Notes: a model not told the origin generated them from the letters alone. A stretch of 64,000 bases of DNA from Leptospira semungkisensis (GCF_004770055.1 NZ_RQEP01000005.1:744001-808000), one strand, 5' to 3'; counted from the first letter of the stretch, positions 23,755-31,813 are shown. Made by a program: numbers and translations.

Positions 23755-23774
23755 AACCCGCCCACCATTCTTCT

Positions 23775-24062
23775 TTAAGAAGCTTTCAGTTTAGAATTTT
23801 CCTTTTCTATATCCTCTAACTCTTTTGTAGCCCGATCCAAGATCGGAGAATGCAAGCGCTGAGTGGCATATTCCAAACAGGCCTGAATATCTGTTACAGT
23901 GAGCTCTGGATATTCTCTAATGATCTCCGGACATCCAAATCCTAAGAAGATCATATCCAATATTTCTAAAACTCGAATCGAGGTCCCACGGATAACCGGT
24001 TTTCCTCCGCAGACGGAAGGATGAGCCGTTATTCGATCGACTAGTTCCGTATTTATTTCCAT
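23775..24062 (-). CDS. DUF433 protein, VapB45-type antitoxin-like
   Basis: A 95-residue protein matching the DUF433 family, with the typical core ITAHPSVCGGKPVIRGTSIR followed by VLEILDMIFLGFG and EIIREYPELTVTDIQACLEY. Family members are winged-helix-like and often are antitoxins paired with a DUF5615/PIN-type toxin. No such partner lies on either side (nuoI is convergent, and the next gene upstream is on the other strand), so this copy looks like an orphan. The ATG at 24062 is used. Its upstream flank, to 24350, holds no other gene. Confidence 0.85.
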   Translation of the reverse strand: MEINTELVDRITAHPSVCGGKPVIRGTSIRVLEILDMIFLGFGCPEIIREYPELTVTDIQACLEYATQRLHSPILDRATKELEDIEKENSKLKAS

Positions 24063-24327
24063 TCTAAACTATATAACAATTCTGAGATGGGAATTTTGAA
24101 TCGGAAACGAAATTTGGCAGAAATTTTCATCATAAAGGAATGAGTTCCTTTGTTTTGGGAACGGACGTTTTTTGAAAAAAACTAAAGTTCCCAGTAGTAC
24201 TTTTAAAAATAAATTAGTAATTATATTACCTTAATCGTTTGAAAAATCTTTCAAATGTCCTCTTAGAACTTCATTCTGTCTGAATTCGATTCGAAGCGGA
24301 TTTGCTCGGGAGATCTTATTCCATTCT

Positions 24328-24345
24328 AGACACTTATCAGTGTCT
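24328..24345. promoter_or_regulatory. Inverted repeat before the XRE regulator
   Basis: AGACACTTATCAGTGTCT has seven-base arms around a four-base centre and ends five bases before the ATG at 24351. It could be the operator through which the XRE protein controls its own gene, or an mRNA hairpin covering the start. No Shine-Dalgarno sequence is visible between it and the start. Confidence 0.5.
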
Positions 24346-24350
24346 TACTT

Positions 24351-24818
24351 ATGGAAAAAGGACCCGAGGAAGAAATATATAAAAAGATAGGCCAGGTGCT
24401 TCGTTATCATCGAAAGCAAAGCGGCCTCTCTCTACAGCAACTCGCGGCTAAACTCGAGAAAGAATTTAAGGTCCCTTTTAATCCTAATCTTTTGGGAAAA
24501 GTAGAGAGAGCAGAGTCTAGATTATTGGCGGGAGATCTGATCCTAATCTGCGAATTCTATCGAATCGATATAAAGCAATTCTTTCTAAAAGATACGAAGA
24601 AGCCAGTGCAGGAAAATATGTTTGAAGACCTAATCGAATCTTCTAGCATGCAAAGGATCGTCGTCTATTTGTATCCATATAAAGATTTGCCTCAATTCAT
24701 GAGTTTGGTCGAAGAATTTTTGAGAGCGCTGACTTTGCCGATTTTGAATACGATCAAAGGTTCAGATGGCAAGAGCTTAAAGGTTGCTTCACCAAAGAAA
24801 AAGTCAAAGAAGCCTTAA
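24351..24818 (+). CDS. XRE-family helix-turn-helix regulator
   Basis: A 155-residue protein. Residues of about 10-75 form a Cro/C1-type HTH: IGQVLRYHRKQSGLSLQQLA, then KLEKEFKVPFNPNLLGKVER. The C-terminal half (about 85-140) has no motif I recognise and ends in a basic tail (KVASPKKKSKKP). It probably represses itself and perhaps the sigma factor gene downstream, 87 bases away on the same strand. The start at 24351 abuts the inverted repeat at 24328-24345. Confidence 0.85.
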   Translation: MEKGPEEEIYKKIGQVLRYHRKQSGLSLQQLAAKLEKEFKVPFNPNLLGKVERAESRLLAGDLILICEFYRIDIKQFFLKDTKKPVQENMFEDLIESSSMQRIVVYLYPYKDLPQFMSLVEEFLRALTLPILNTIKGSDGKSLKVASPKKKSKKP

Positions 24819-24905
24819 CTGCAGTTAACGGAATTTTGCTTCCTTAGAACTAATATGCGATAGAGTTTAGTCAGAAACGGGGCTTTTTACCCGCATCTGA
24901 GGAAA

Positions 24906-25436
24906 ATGCAAGGTCTTTCGCAACAGGAATTTTCCACACTCTATGAGTCTTGTCGGAATACCGTATATCACTTCCTCTTAAAACTCTCCGGAAATCCCGA
25001 AATTGCCGAGGATCTAACTCAGGAAACCTTCTTAAAGGCATTTGAAGTTATGGACAGGTTCGATCCGAACCGAGGAAGTTTCTCTTCTTGGTCCTGTACA
25101 ATCGGTAAAAATCTTTACTTTAAACATTTTAATCGTACAAAGAAAGAATCCGGAAATGTTTCGATCAATATCGAGAATTTTCCGGAATTATCCGACGGGA
25201 ACCATGACGATCCCCTGGATTTAGAAAAAAATTCTATCAGTTCGGCATTAAGAGAGGGAGTTTCAAGTCTACCTGAGCCGGAAAAAAGCATAATAATATT
25301 GAAAGAGATCCAAAAGAAGACCTTAAGAGAGACGGCCGAGGCGCTTGGCATTTCGGAAAGGACAGTAAGCCGTCGCTTATTAAGTGCGTTTAGGATACTG
25401 CGCACTTATCTTGAGTCGGAAGGGATTGGACTGTAA
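24906..25436 (+). CDS. ECF-type RNA polymerase sigma factor
   Basis: A 176-residue sigma-70 family protein with only regions 2 and 4. Region 2 is seen in AEDLTQETFLKAFEVMDRFD and SFSSWSCTIGKNLYFKHFNR. Region 4 is LPEPEKSIIILKEIQKKTL followed by RETAEALGISERTVSRRLLS. It should direct polymerase to a small regulon, held in check by the next gene product. It ends one base before the ATG of the FecR-like gene, which is typical of sigma/anti-sigma pairs. Confidence 0.93.
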   Translation: MQGLSQQEFSTLYESCRNTVYHFLLKLSGNPEIAEDLTQETFLKAFEVMDRFDPNRGSFSSWSCTIGKNLYFKHFNRTKKESGNVSINIENFPELSDGNHDDPLDLEKNSISSALREGVSSLPEPEKSIIILKEIQKKTLRETAEALGISERTVSRRLLSAFRILRTYLESEGIGL

Positions 25437-25437
25437 G

Positions 25438-26778
25438 ATGTCGTTGAATACAGAACAGGCGAAAAATTTCGAAGAACTTCTGGAATCTTATATTTCCGGC
25501 GAGATCGATTCAGCTGGAAAGAAGAAGCTATTGGAGTACGTACTCCAAGATCCTGATAAGGCCGATGAATATCGTCAGATTACTCGTATCCAAGCGCAGA
25601 TCCGAAACTCTATCGTGCAGGCTTCGGATCAAGACCTTCAACCTCATTATACATCTCCGAAAAAGGTTATATTCTTACCTAAGTCAGTGCTGATTGTTAG
25701 CGCTGCAGCATTAATCTTATTATCCATAGGCTTCTATATTGCCAGAAATCCTTTCGGTAACCAAGAGCCTGCAAATATATTCACTCAGTCTTATGGCAAT
25801 TGTACTTCTGATGGAAAAAAACTAGAAGCAGGAGAGGATATTTCCGGCAAAGAAATTCAATCCGGAAAATTCTCAGTCTGTGATATCCAATTAGAAGGAA
25901 GAAAGAGCATCACTATCAGAGCATTGCCTGAAACGGATTTTGTTGCGAACCATAGTGATAAAGAAGTTCATCTCAGTATCGGTTACGGAAGACTTCTTTT
26001 GGACAGCCAGGGTCCTAAGAACTCTGAGAATGTTTATATCACAGCTAAAGATTTTAAATTAACTTTAGAAGGTACTAAGGTTTCTCTACACCGGGGCCGC
26101 TCTAATAACTCAGTCTCTGTTCAAGTCTTGGAAGGAAGAGTTAGACTCGAATCAGGAGTCGCATTGTTTTGGGATTCTATTTCTTCTGTTGTTAGCAAGG
26201 GAGAGATGGAACTTCTCCAACAAGAATATCCGAATCTATTCGATAAACAACAGGTTACAATCGAAGCAGGACAGCAGATCGCTTGGCAGGGTCTTGCAAG
26301 TGCAAGGATAGAAGGGCTTAAGAAGATCGAAGAAACAATCCGCGTAGGAAAGAGAGTAAATCCTGACGTCGAGGTTGATGAGATATTGATTAAGAGCATC
26401 AAGTCTCAGGTAGACGCGCTTCCTAAGGCGGGAATCCAAATCGTTCCTGTCGAATTGAAGAATTCTCTTAAACAAATCCTTCCGAATGAAAAAGCGGAAC
26501 TGGAGAAAAAGTTTGCGACCATGGTTCGCTTTCCTCCTAAGGATTTGAAAGAAAGAGAACTTCTGATGAATCTAGTTAAGAAGATCGATAAGAGCTCTAC
26601 GATAGAATTATTAAAGGAAAGAAATCAGCCTCAAGAAATTCGGGTGCTTCATATGAAAGATGGCACATCCGAAACAGGTTATATCTACCAACAGGACAAT
26701 TTCTATATTATCCTAAAACCTGAAGGAAATCTGATCATTCCGGTCGAAGCTGTCGAAAAGATAGAATACGAGTATTAA
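25438..26778 (+). CDS. FecR-like transmembrane anti-sigma protein
   Basis: A 446-residue protein. The first 75 residues resemble the anti-sigma cytoplasmic segment (ELLESYISGEIDSAGKKKLL, QDPDKADEYRQI). One membrane helix lies at about 82-103 (VLIVSAAALILLSIGFYIA). A periplasmic FecR-like beta domain follows at about 160-240 (ALPETDFVANHSDKEVHLSI, VSVQVLEGRVRLESG). The last 45 residues (DGTSETGYIYQQDNFYIILK, PVEAVEKIEYEY) form a small beta unit. It probably binds the adjacent sigma factor and releases it on an envelope cue. No TonB receptor is nearby. It is convergent with the TIGR02206-type gene, with overlapping stops. Confidence 0.82.
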   Translation: MSLNTEQAKNFEELLESYISGEIDSAGKKKLLEYVLQDPDKADEYRQITRIQAQIRNSIVQASDQDLQPHYTSPKKVIFLPKSVLIVSAAALILLSIGFYIARNPFGNQEPANIFTQSYGNCTSDGKKLEAGEDISGKEIQSGKFSVCDIQLEGRKSITIRALPETDFVANHSDKEVHLSIGYGRLLLDSQGPKNSENVYITAKDFKLTLEGTKVSLHRGRSNNSVSVQVLEGRVRLESGVALFWDSISSVVSKGEMELLQQEYPNLFDKQQVTIEAGQQIAWQGLASARIEGLKKIEETIRVGKRVNPDVEVDEILIKSIKSQVDALPKAGIQIVPVELKNSLKQILPNEKAELEKKFATMVRFPPKDLKERELLMNLVKKIDKSSTIELLKERNQPQEIRVLHMKDGTSETGYIYQQDNFYIILKPEGNLIIPVEAVEKIEYEY

Positions 26779-27458
26779 TTCTCTCGATTCCTTCTCCAGA
26801 AAGGAAGGTAGAGCAGAGTAAACAAAACGATCCCGATCGCTTCCATCCAAAGAATATAAATGGGCCAGGGTCCTAAAAAATCTAAGGCTGAACCGGAAGT
26901 CGGCTTATATCGCATATAGCCGTAATTCGCATCCAATAGAAAGTCCACGCTCATGGCAGCAAGCACGTAGATCTGACTGTACAAGACGGATCGCAGGATC
27001 GCACCTTTTCGTGGAATCAAACCTAGACCAAACACCGCATATAATGCAGAGATCACGAGTCCGGAATGCGCGATAAAGAAGATAAAAAAATAAATATGAG
27101 GAAATCCGACCGAAAGATCCGGAGTCAAGACTCCTTGGAAAGATCCTGCCATAACCCAGAAATAAGATAGCTCAGCGAGAGTCCTGTTTCTAGAAAATAA
27201 TGCAAGAGAAGTTACGATTGCAGACCAATTGCAAAATTCCATGGGCAGATCGTAGCGCCAATGCCAGAATCCTGAATTGGCCCTGTATATAATATACACG
27301 ATATAGTTTAGGATGAGTACTGCGCCTAAAGAAAATCCGATATAATTTCTAGTCTTTAAAGAAGCGGATCTTCGAGCATAAAAAGGAAGGGCTGCACTTA
27401 GAAAGAATGTGAGAAATAGAATAACAAAATGGAGAGGGCTCCAATGCTCGAATCTCAT
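26775..27458 (-). CDS. TIGR02206-type integral membrane protein
   Basis: A 227-residue protein with about six or seven membrane helices. The conserved family pattern is visible: FEHWSPLHFVILFL at the N-terminus, HWRYDLPMEFCNWSA in the middle, WVMAGSFQGVLTPDL, and FPHIYFFIFFIAHSGLV. These are features of the YwaF/TIGR02206 group, whose function is not established to my knowledge. The ATG at 27458 is used. It is followed upstream by the thioesterase gene on the same strand, 49 bases away. Its stop overlaps that of the convergent FecR-like gene. Confidence 0.8.
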   Translation of the reverse strand: MRFEHWSPLHFVILFLTFFLSAALPFYARRSASLKTRNYIGFSLGAVLILNYIVYIIYRANSGFWHWRYDLPMEFCNWSAIVTSLALFSRNRTLAELSYFWVMAGSFQGVLTPDLSVGFPHIYFFIFFIAHSGLVISALYAVFGLGLIPRKGAILRSVLYSQIYVLAAMSVDFLLDANYGYMRYKPTSGSALDFLGPWPIYILWMEAIGIVLFTLLYLPFWRRNREN

Positions 27459-27507
27459 GGACGAGAACCCTCTCCGAATATAAGAAAAATTTCAAATACT
27501 TATTCTT

Positions 27508-28332
27508 TCAAAAAATCGGGGTGGTTTTTGTGCGAAACACCTTCTCCATTTCTGCTTCTGTAAATTGATAAGGTCTCTTTCTTTTTAGATCCATAAAAAG
27601 TCCATGTGCCAGACAAGAAAGGATCAATTTCTTTGTAGATTTGGAAAACACATCATGTGTGAACGCTAATCTATTCTTGTCAGTCCTTAGATAGGAAGTA
27701 ACGATCACATAGTCGTTCGGAAATGTCATAGTATCGAAGTAATTCAATTCTAACTTATAAATTACCGGTCCTATTCCTCTTTCTCTCAGGTCGTCAATGT
27801 CCAAACCTGATTGATAAGAAGAACGGATCCTTGCGTCGTCCAAATAGTATTGGATGACATCGAGATCTACAACCCCTTCCGGATTTAATTCTGCCCAACC
27901 GACTCCGATCTGATGATAAAAGGAGTACGGATAATTTTCTTCATTAAAGAAGACTTCCTTTTCTTCTCCTGGAAAGCCCAGGGTGAAACTGGCCTTGGTA
28001 ACAAGAGCCGAATCAGAGGCACGAAACATTTCTTGGACAATCTCCGTGGATTCCGGATTGGAACTTAAGATCTCGGTGGTGATCCGAGCCTCTTCGGGAT
28101 ATTTCAACTCTCCCTTATATTCCAATTCGCAACGACGGATAGAAAGGCGATCCAACTCGAGGATTTGAGACTCGTTTTGGGCCTTTAATTCTGCGAAAGC
28201 CTTGAGACGGGCTTCTTCAAGATAACTTTGGTAGGTTCCATTATTCACATGGCCGTTCACATCCAAATCCGCCCTGCGGACTGGTAGGGAAAGGGAGCTT
28301 ATTGTCTTTTGGGTTTGTTCCATAAGCCTCAT
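27508..28332 (-). CDS. Double-hotdog acyl-CoA/ACP thioesterase
   Basis: A 274-residue protein with two hotdog-fold units, about 10-130 and 140-265. The first has the thioesterase signature RADLDVNGHVNNGTYQSYLE, where the Asp before the GHVNN loop is the usual catalytic residue. The second is more divergent (VDLDVIQYYLDDARIRSSY, then LRTDKNRLAFTHDV). It should cleave acyl-CoA or acyl-ACP thioesters. The ATG at 28332 has GGAGG about seven bases upstream. It is divergent from a TetR gene, and two palindromes lie between them, so it is probably TetR-repressed and induced by a fatty-acid-like ligand (inference). Confidence 0.85.
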   Translation of the reverse strand: MRLMEQTQKTISSLSLPVRRADLDVNGHVNNGTYQSYLEEARLKAFAELKAQNESQILELDRLSIRRCELEYKGELKYPEEARITTEILSSNPESTEIVQEMFRASDSALVTKASFTLGFPGEEKEVFFNEENYPYSFYHQIGVGWAELNPEGVVDLDVIQYYLDDARIRSSYQSGLDIDDLRERGIGPVIYKLELNYFDTMTFPNDYVIVTSYLRTDKNRLAFTHDVFSKSTKKLILSCLAHGLFMDLKRKRPYQFTEAEMEKVFRTKTTPIF

Positions 28333-28342
28333 AAAATCCTCC

Positions 28343-28362
28343 GGTGGACCAGTTGGTCTACC
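28343..28362. promoter_or_regulatory. Candidate second TetR operator at the thioesterase RBS
   Basis: GGTGGACCAGTTGGTCTACC is an inverted repeat of 20 bases with two mismatched pairs. It abuts the thioesterase ribosome binding site and shares the GGT(C/A)-(T/G)ACC flanks of the larger palindrome at 28378-28409. A repressor bound here would block the thioesterase transcript. Confidence 0.55.
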
Positions 28363-28377
28363 CTCTGGCTCAGAATA

Positions 28378-28409
28378 AATTGTGGTAGACAGATCTGTCT
28401 ACCACAATT
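28378..28409. promoter_or_regulatory. Perfect 32-bp palindrome, probable TetR operator
   Basis: The left half AATTGTGGTAGACAGA is followed at once by its exact reverse complement, with its centre between 28393 and 28394. It lies 29 bases upstream of the tetR-family start at 28439 and 46 bases from the thioesterase start at 28332. Long perfect palindromes in the gap between divergent genes are typical of TetR-family operators. Confidence 0.75.
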
Positions 28410-28438
28410 AAGATCGAATTAGAAAAAAGATTAAGCGT

Positions 28439-29041
28439 ATGTTAGTGAAGAAGGATACCATCCAGCCGGAAGATTCTGCAAAAGAACGGATATTGAAGGC
28501 CGCCTCCAAACTCTTTTACTCCAAGGGTTATCCCAATACTGGAATCAATGAGATCTTAGAAGAGGCAGGAGCTTTTAAGAAAAGTCTGTATATTCATTTT
28601 CCTTCTAAGAAGGATTTGGGTAAGGCTTACCTGAAGGACCAAGAAGATTCTATCCTGGGCCTCGCCAAGAGGGTGATGGTCCGCGAAAAGAAATATTCCA
28701 ATTTTATAAAGGCTTGGATGAAGGTGCTACGTAGGGGATTGCGAAGTTCCTATCAGTACGGTTGTCCTTATGCAAATCTTTCCAATCAAACTCATGATGA
28801 GCCTGAACTTTCAGAATTCGTAAAGTTAGCCTTGGATCGATGGGTCTTTGAATTCGAAAATTATATACAGAATGCAGAGATGAATTCTAAGAAGAAGTTA
28901 AGCGCAGAAGAGGCTCGAGAAATTTCAGAAAGGTTATTGTTCTACTACCAAGGAGCCTTGCAGCTTTTCGGTATGTCGGGGGACATGAAGTACCTTTATC
29001 GCTTGGAAAAGGAATTACTCTCTTTAGACCCTTTCGTATAA
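28439..29041 (+). CDS. TetR-family transcriptional regulator
   Basis: A 200-residue protein. The N-terminal HTH is classic TetR: AKERILKAASKLFYSKGYPN, TGINEILEEAGAFKKSLYIH and FPSKKDLGKAYL. The C-terminal ligand domain (about 75-200) contains YGCPYANLSNQTHDEPELS, like the TetR_C group with a conserved GC-x-x-x-N motif. It should repress itself and the divergent thioesterase through the palindromes at 28343-28409. No Shine-Dalgarno sequence is obvious before the ATG at 28439. It is convergent with the small twin CX3C gene. Confidence 0.93.
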   Translation: MLVKKDTIQPEDSAKERILKAASKLFYSKGYPNTGINEILEEAGAFKKSLYIHFPSKKDLGKAYLKDQEDSILGLAKRVMVREKKYSNFIKAWMKVLRRGLRSSYQYGCPYANLSNQTHDEPELSEFVKLALDRWVFEFENYIQNAEMNSKKKLSAEEAREISERLLFYYQGALQLFGMSGDMKYLYRLEKELLSLDPFV

Positions 29042-29054
29042 GGATCAACTTTTA

Positions 29055-29657
29055 TCAATTAGAGCCGAAGTCCCAAACATGGGCAGAGCACTTCACCAGA
29101 TCTCCTGCAAAGTAATGAGGGAATGCATACGCGAATCTTCCTAAAACAGGATTTGGATCCTTATATAAAATGGAATCCACTCGGATCTGATCGGATTCGT
29201 CCCGATAGATCTTAAACCAGATTGGAAGTTGGAACTGATCCTTTCCATATTTAGAATTGGTATTGTCTTTGCATGATTTAACGCAGGAATCATAGACCTC
29301 GTTTGCGTCTCTAGAAGTATGTATGAATCTGGATTGTTCTTTGCAGATAACGGTGCATTCGTCCGGATCTCCAGAATCGTAAGTGAATGCAACGTGAACT
29401 TCTTTGTTGTTCTCGATATTAAAAGAGCCTTTCGTGATTGGCACCCTTTCTCCTGCGCGAGTGCTTCGCATATACGCGGAGGAAGGAGGATCTAAAATCA
29501 GATCCAAATCGCTAATCTCTAAGTACATTCTGGATTCGACCTTGGGAAAGATATTCTCCCAGTTCAAACAGGACTCCTTGCTCGCTTGTGCTTTCAGAAG
29601 AAAAGGCGAGACAATGGCTAGTAAGCAGAGAAAGAGTATGGAGACCTTTGCTTTCAT
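29055..29657 (-). CDS. Exported protein with twin CX3C motif, function unknown
   Basis: A 200-residue protein that I do not recognise. The first 25 residues form a signal peptide (VSILFLCLLAIVSPFLLKAQ) with a likely cleavage after AQA. Mature cysteines include a twin CX3C pair, CTVIC and CVKSC, separated by 19 residues, and single Cys near each end. The pattern suggests disulfide-stabilised helices in the periplasm. The C-terminal part (FKIYRDESDQIRVDSILYKD) looks beta-rich. The ATG at 29657 is used. It stands alone, convergent with tetR. Confidence 0.7.
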   Translation of the reverse strand: MKAKVSILFLCLLAIVSPFLLKAQASKESCLNWENIFPKVESRMYLEISDLDLILDPPSSAYMRSTRAGERVPITKGSFNIENNKEVHVAFTYDSGDPDECTVICKEQSRFIHTSRDANEVYDSCVKSCKDNTNSKYGKDQFQLPIWFKIYRDESDQIRVDSILYKDPNPVLGRFAYAFPHYFAGDLVKCSAHVWDFGSN

Positions 29658-29808
29658 TCGTTCGAAAATCGATTATATTACTCGGATAAGGAAGCATCCA
29701 GCAGAAAAATAACGTTTTCAAGCCGGAAATTTATTCGTTCGTTCCGAATACTTTAGCTTTGGCTATTGCGTTCTAATTTCCGGAGGGCTTTTCAAGGATT
29801 TTAGTAAA

Positions 29809-30369
29809 TTATTTTCGATCCCATGCAGGCTTTGCTTTTAGAACCTTTTTATGGATCGGGCATAAGGGGTCGTGAGATCCTTTTAGATAGCCGGTGCTCA
29901 TCAGGAATTCGTTCACGATCTCTCCTCCTACGAATACAAAAGTCTTTTTGAAGATCTTTACCCATTCGTCCTTAGTCTTAGGATGATGTGAATCGATCCA
30001 TTTCTGAAAGCTGCCGAATTCTTTTTGGATAGATAGTATTACGTTTGCGTTATGAATGGCTGCATTGATCTTGAGCTTGTTTCGAATGATTCCCGCATCA
30101 TTCATCAGCCTTTCGAAATCTTTTTCCTTAAACTTTGCCACCTTGGATATCGAGAAGTTTCTGTAAGCTTTACGGAAAGAATCCTTCTTCTTTAAGATCG
30201 TTGTCCAGGAAAGTCCTGCTTGATTAATTTCTAGGATCAGTCTGCCGAATAACTCATCATCTGAGTTAAGAGGAAAACCATACTCGTTGTCATGATAGAT
30301 TTTGTTTTCGGAAGAATCTTTGGGGCCGAGCGATTCAATATAAACGCAGTATTTATTTCTGGCTTGCAT
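29809..30369 (-). CDS. tag: DNA-3-methyladenine glycosylase I
   Basis: Tag removes 3-methyladenine from alkylated DNA, starting base-excision repair. Family signatures are KIYHDNEYGFPLNSDDELFG near the N-terminus, LEINQAGLSWTTILKKKDSF in the middle, and the C-terminal zinc-site pattern GSHDPLCPIHKK. The Cys of NKYCVY near the N-terminus would be another zinc ligand. I chose the ATG at 30369, giving about 186 residues, close to the usual family size; a TTG at 30417 adds 16. It has no DNA-repair neighbour. Confidence 0.92.
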   Translation of the reverse strand: MQARNKYCVYIESLGPKDSSENKIYHDNEYGFPLNSDDELFGRLILEINQAGLSWTTILKKKDSFRKAYRNFSISKVAKFKEKDFERLMNDAGIIRNKLKINAAIHNANVILSIQKEFGSFQKWIDSHHPKTKDEWVKIFKKTFVFVGGEIVNEFLMSTGYLKGSHDPLCPIHKKVLKAKPAWDRK

Positions 30370-30493
30370 GGTTGTTAAAATTCCAAGAGGAGAAGTAAGA
30401 TCTTTATATCTATGCAAGTGTTGAGTAGTGCAAGTAAATTTTGCGAACCCAGGAATACGCAGTTCCTAGGTTCGCAAATCGAGTGCAATGGTT

Positions 30494-31243
30494 TTAGAAT
30501 CCGATCATCATTCCTCCATCCACTCTTAATGTAGCACCGGTAATCCAGTCCGCCTCATCCGAAGCAAGAAAAGCTACCGCAGAAGCTACAGAGTCTTCTG
30601 GATTTCGATCGATCTTAAGAGGAATGGACTCCAGAATGGACTTTACGATTTCTTCTGGAACATTGGTTACGAAATCGTTTGCAATGAATCCAGAAGCAAC
30701 GCAGTTCACAGTAATGTTTCTGGATGCAAATTCTCTTGCTGCCGATTTGGTGAGAGCCATCAATCCTGCCTTCGCGGAGGAGTAGTTTGCCTGACCACCA
30801 TTTCCATAGAAGCCGGATACAGAACCTATATTGATAATCCTTCCCTTCCTATTCTTTAACATCAACTTAGCCGCAGCTTGGGTTCCGAAGAATGCAGCCT
30901 TTAAGTTGACGGAGTGAACCTTGTCCCATTTCTCTTCACTCATTCTTAGGAAAAGATCGTCTTCAACTACGCCTGCATTATTAATCCAGATATCCAAGGA
31001 TCCGGTTTTCTCTAAGGCGAAGTCCGCGAGTTCCTTGTTCTGGGCCTTCGAGGTTACATCGCAAACCTTCCAAAGAAGATTCGCGCCACCATCTTGAGCC
31101 AGCTCCTTTGCAGTCGCCTCGCAATTCGCTTCGTTTAGATCAGAGAGAACGACTTTGCATCCTCTTTTTGATAACGATCTTGCGATGGCTTTTCCTATAC
31201 CCCTTGCCGAGCCTGTGATCACGGCTGTCTTTCCTTGAAACAT
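30494..31243 (-). CDS. FabG-like short-chain dehydrogenase
   Basis: A 249-residue SDR. The cofactor loop is TGSARGIG at 10-17, NNAG at 88-91, and the catalytic residues are Ser141, Tyr154 and Lys158 (GGQANYSSAKAG). The C-terminal GATLRVDGGM is also typical. It closely follows the 3-oxoacyl-ACP reductase (FabG) pattern, but regulation by MarR and the lack of fab neighbours suggest a role outside core fatty-acid synthesis. The ATG at 31243 has AAAGGAG upstream. A palindrome at 31258-31277 abuts the ribosome binding site. The marR gene lies 70 bases upstream on the same strand. Confidence 0.9.
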   Translation of the reverse strand: MFQGKTAVITGSARGIGKAIARSLSKRGCKVVLSDLNEANCEATAKELAQDGGANLLWKVCDVTSKAQNKELADFALEKTGSLDIWINNAGVVEDDLFLRMSEEKWDKVHSVNLKAAFFGTQAAAKLMLKNRKGRIINIGSVSGFYGNGGQANYSSAKAGLMALTKSAAREFASRNITVNCVASGFIANDFVTNVPEEIVKSILESIPLKIDRNPEDSVASAVAFLASDEADWITGATLRVDGGMMIGF

Positions 31244-31257
31244 ATCAATCTCCTTTA

Positions 31258-31277
31258 TTATTTCGATATCGAAATAA
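31258..31277. promoter_or_regulatory. MarR-type operator upstream of the SDR gene
   Basis: TTATTTCGATATCGAAATAA is a perfect 20-base palindrome ending next to the SDR ribosome binding site. Its 18-base core differs at only two positions from the site at 31742-31759 before marR, so one protein probably binds both. Confidence 0.7.
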
Positions 31278-31312
31278 ATGGGTGTATTTATGAAACTTTC
31301 GCTTTCTCATGA

Positions 31313-31738
31313 TTACTCGAAGTTGGAATAGATTTTGGTTAGAATACGAAAGAACTCGTCTCTTTCTTTCTGATCCAAGTCTTTGTTAATTCGAAGAAGT
31401 GTAGCTCTAGAGGCTTTTTGGACTAGATCCAAGGCTCCCTTTCCCTTTTCGGTTAGCTCCGCGGAAGTAACTCTTTCATCTTCATAAGGCTTGGATCGCT
31501 TAATATAGCCTGTTTCTTCCATCTTATCTAACAAGGCTGTGATTGTGGAATTGGTTCTATCGAGCCATTTTGCAAGTTCACTCATAGTAAGAGGACCGTC
31601 TTTTCCTAAGGCGAACAGAACTCCTCCATGTGCAGGGACAAGATCCTGAATCCCCTGCTTCTGAAACTCGGCAGATAAATGCTTTTGGATCCGGTCTCTG
31701 GTCCTGGACAGCAAATGGATGATGAACTCGGGTTTCAT
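31313..31738 (-). CDS. MarR-family transcriptional regulator
   Basis: A 141-residue winged-helix regulator. The core reads PLTMSELAKWLDRTNSTITA, LLDKMEETGYIKRSKPYEDE and RVTSAELTEKGKGAL, which contains the HTH and the DER wing motif. It should act as a dimer and repress the FabG-like gene downstream and itself, since near-identical palindromes sit before each. The ATG at 31738 begins three bases from its own site, with no visible Shine-Dalgarno sequence, so its mRNA may be leaderless (inference). Confidence 0.93.
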   Translation of the reverse strand: MKPEFIIHLLSRTRDRIQKHLSAEFQKQGIQDLVPAHGGVLFALGKDGPLTMSELAKWLDRTNSTITALLDKMEETGYIKRSKPYEDERVTSAELTEKGKGALDLVQKASRATLLRINKDLDQKERDEFFRILTKIYSNFE

Positions 31739-31741
31739 ATA

Positions 31742-31759
31742 TATTTAGACATCGAAATA
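31742..31759. promoter_or_regulatory. MarR-type operator upstream of marR
   Basis: TATTTAGACATCGAAATA matches the core of the SDR-side palindrome (TATTTCGATATCGAAATA) at 16 of 18 positions; one half-site is intact and the other carries two changes. It lies three bases upstream of the marR start, as expected for autorepression. Confidence 0.65.
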
Positions 31760-31813
31760 GTTGGAAAGTTTTGTCAAGTTGAAAAAGATGGGGGTAAATC
31801 GGTTAAAATGATT

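Noticed and set aside
23745..23761. GC-rich inverted repeat containing the nuoI stop, considered as a terminator
   Set aside because: The stem is clear but no T-run follows on either strand, so I do not call it an intrinsic terminator.
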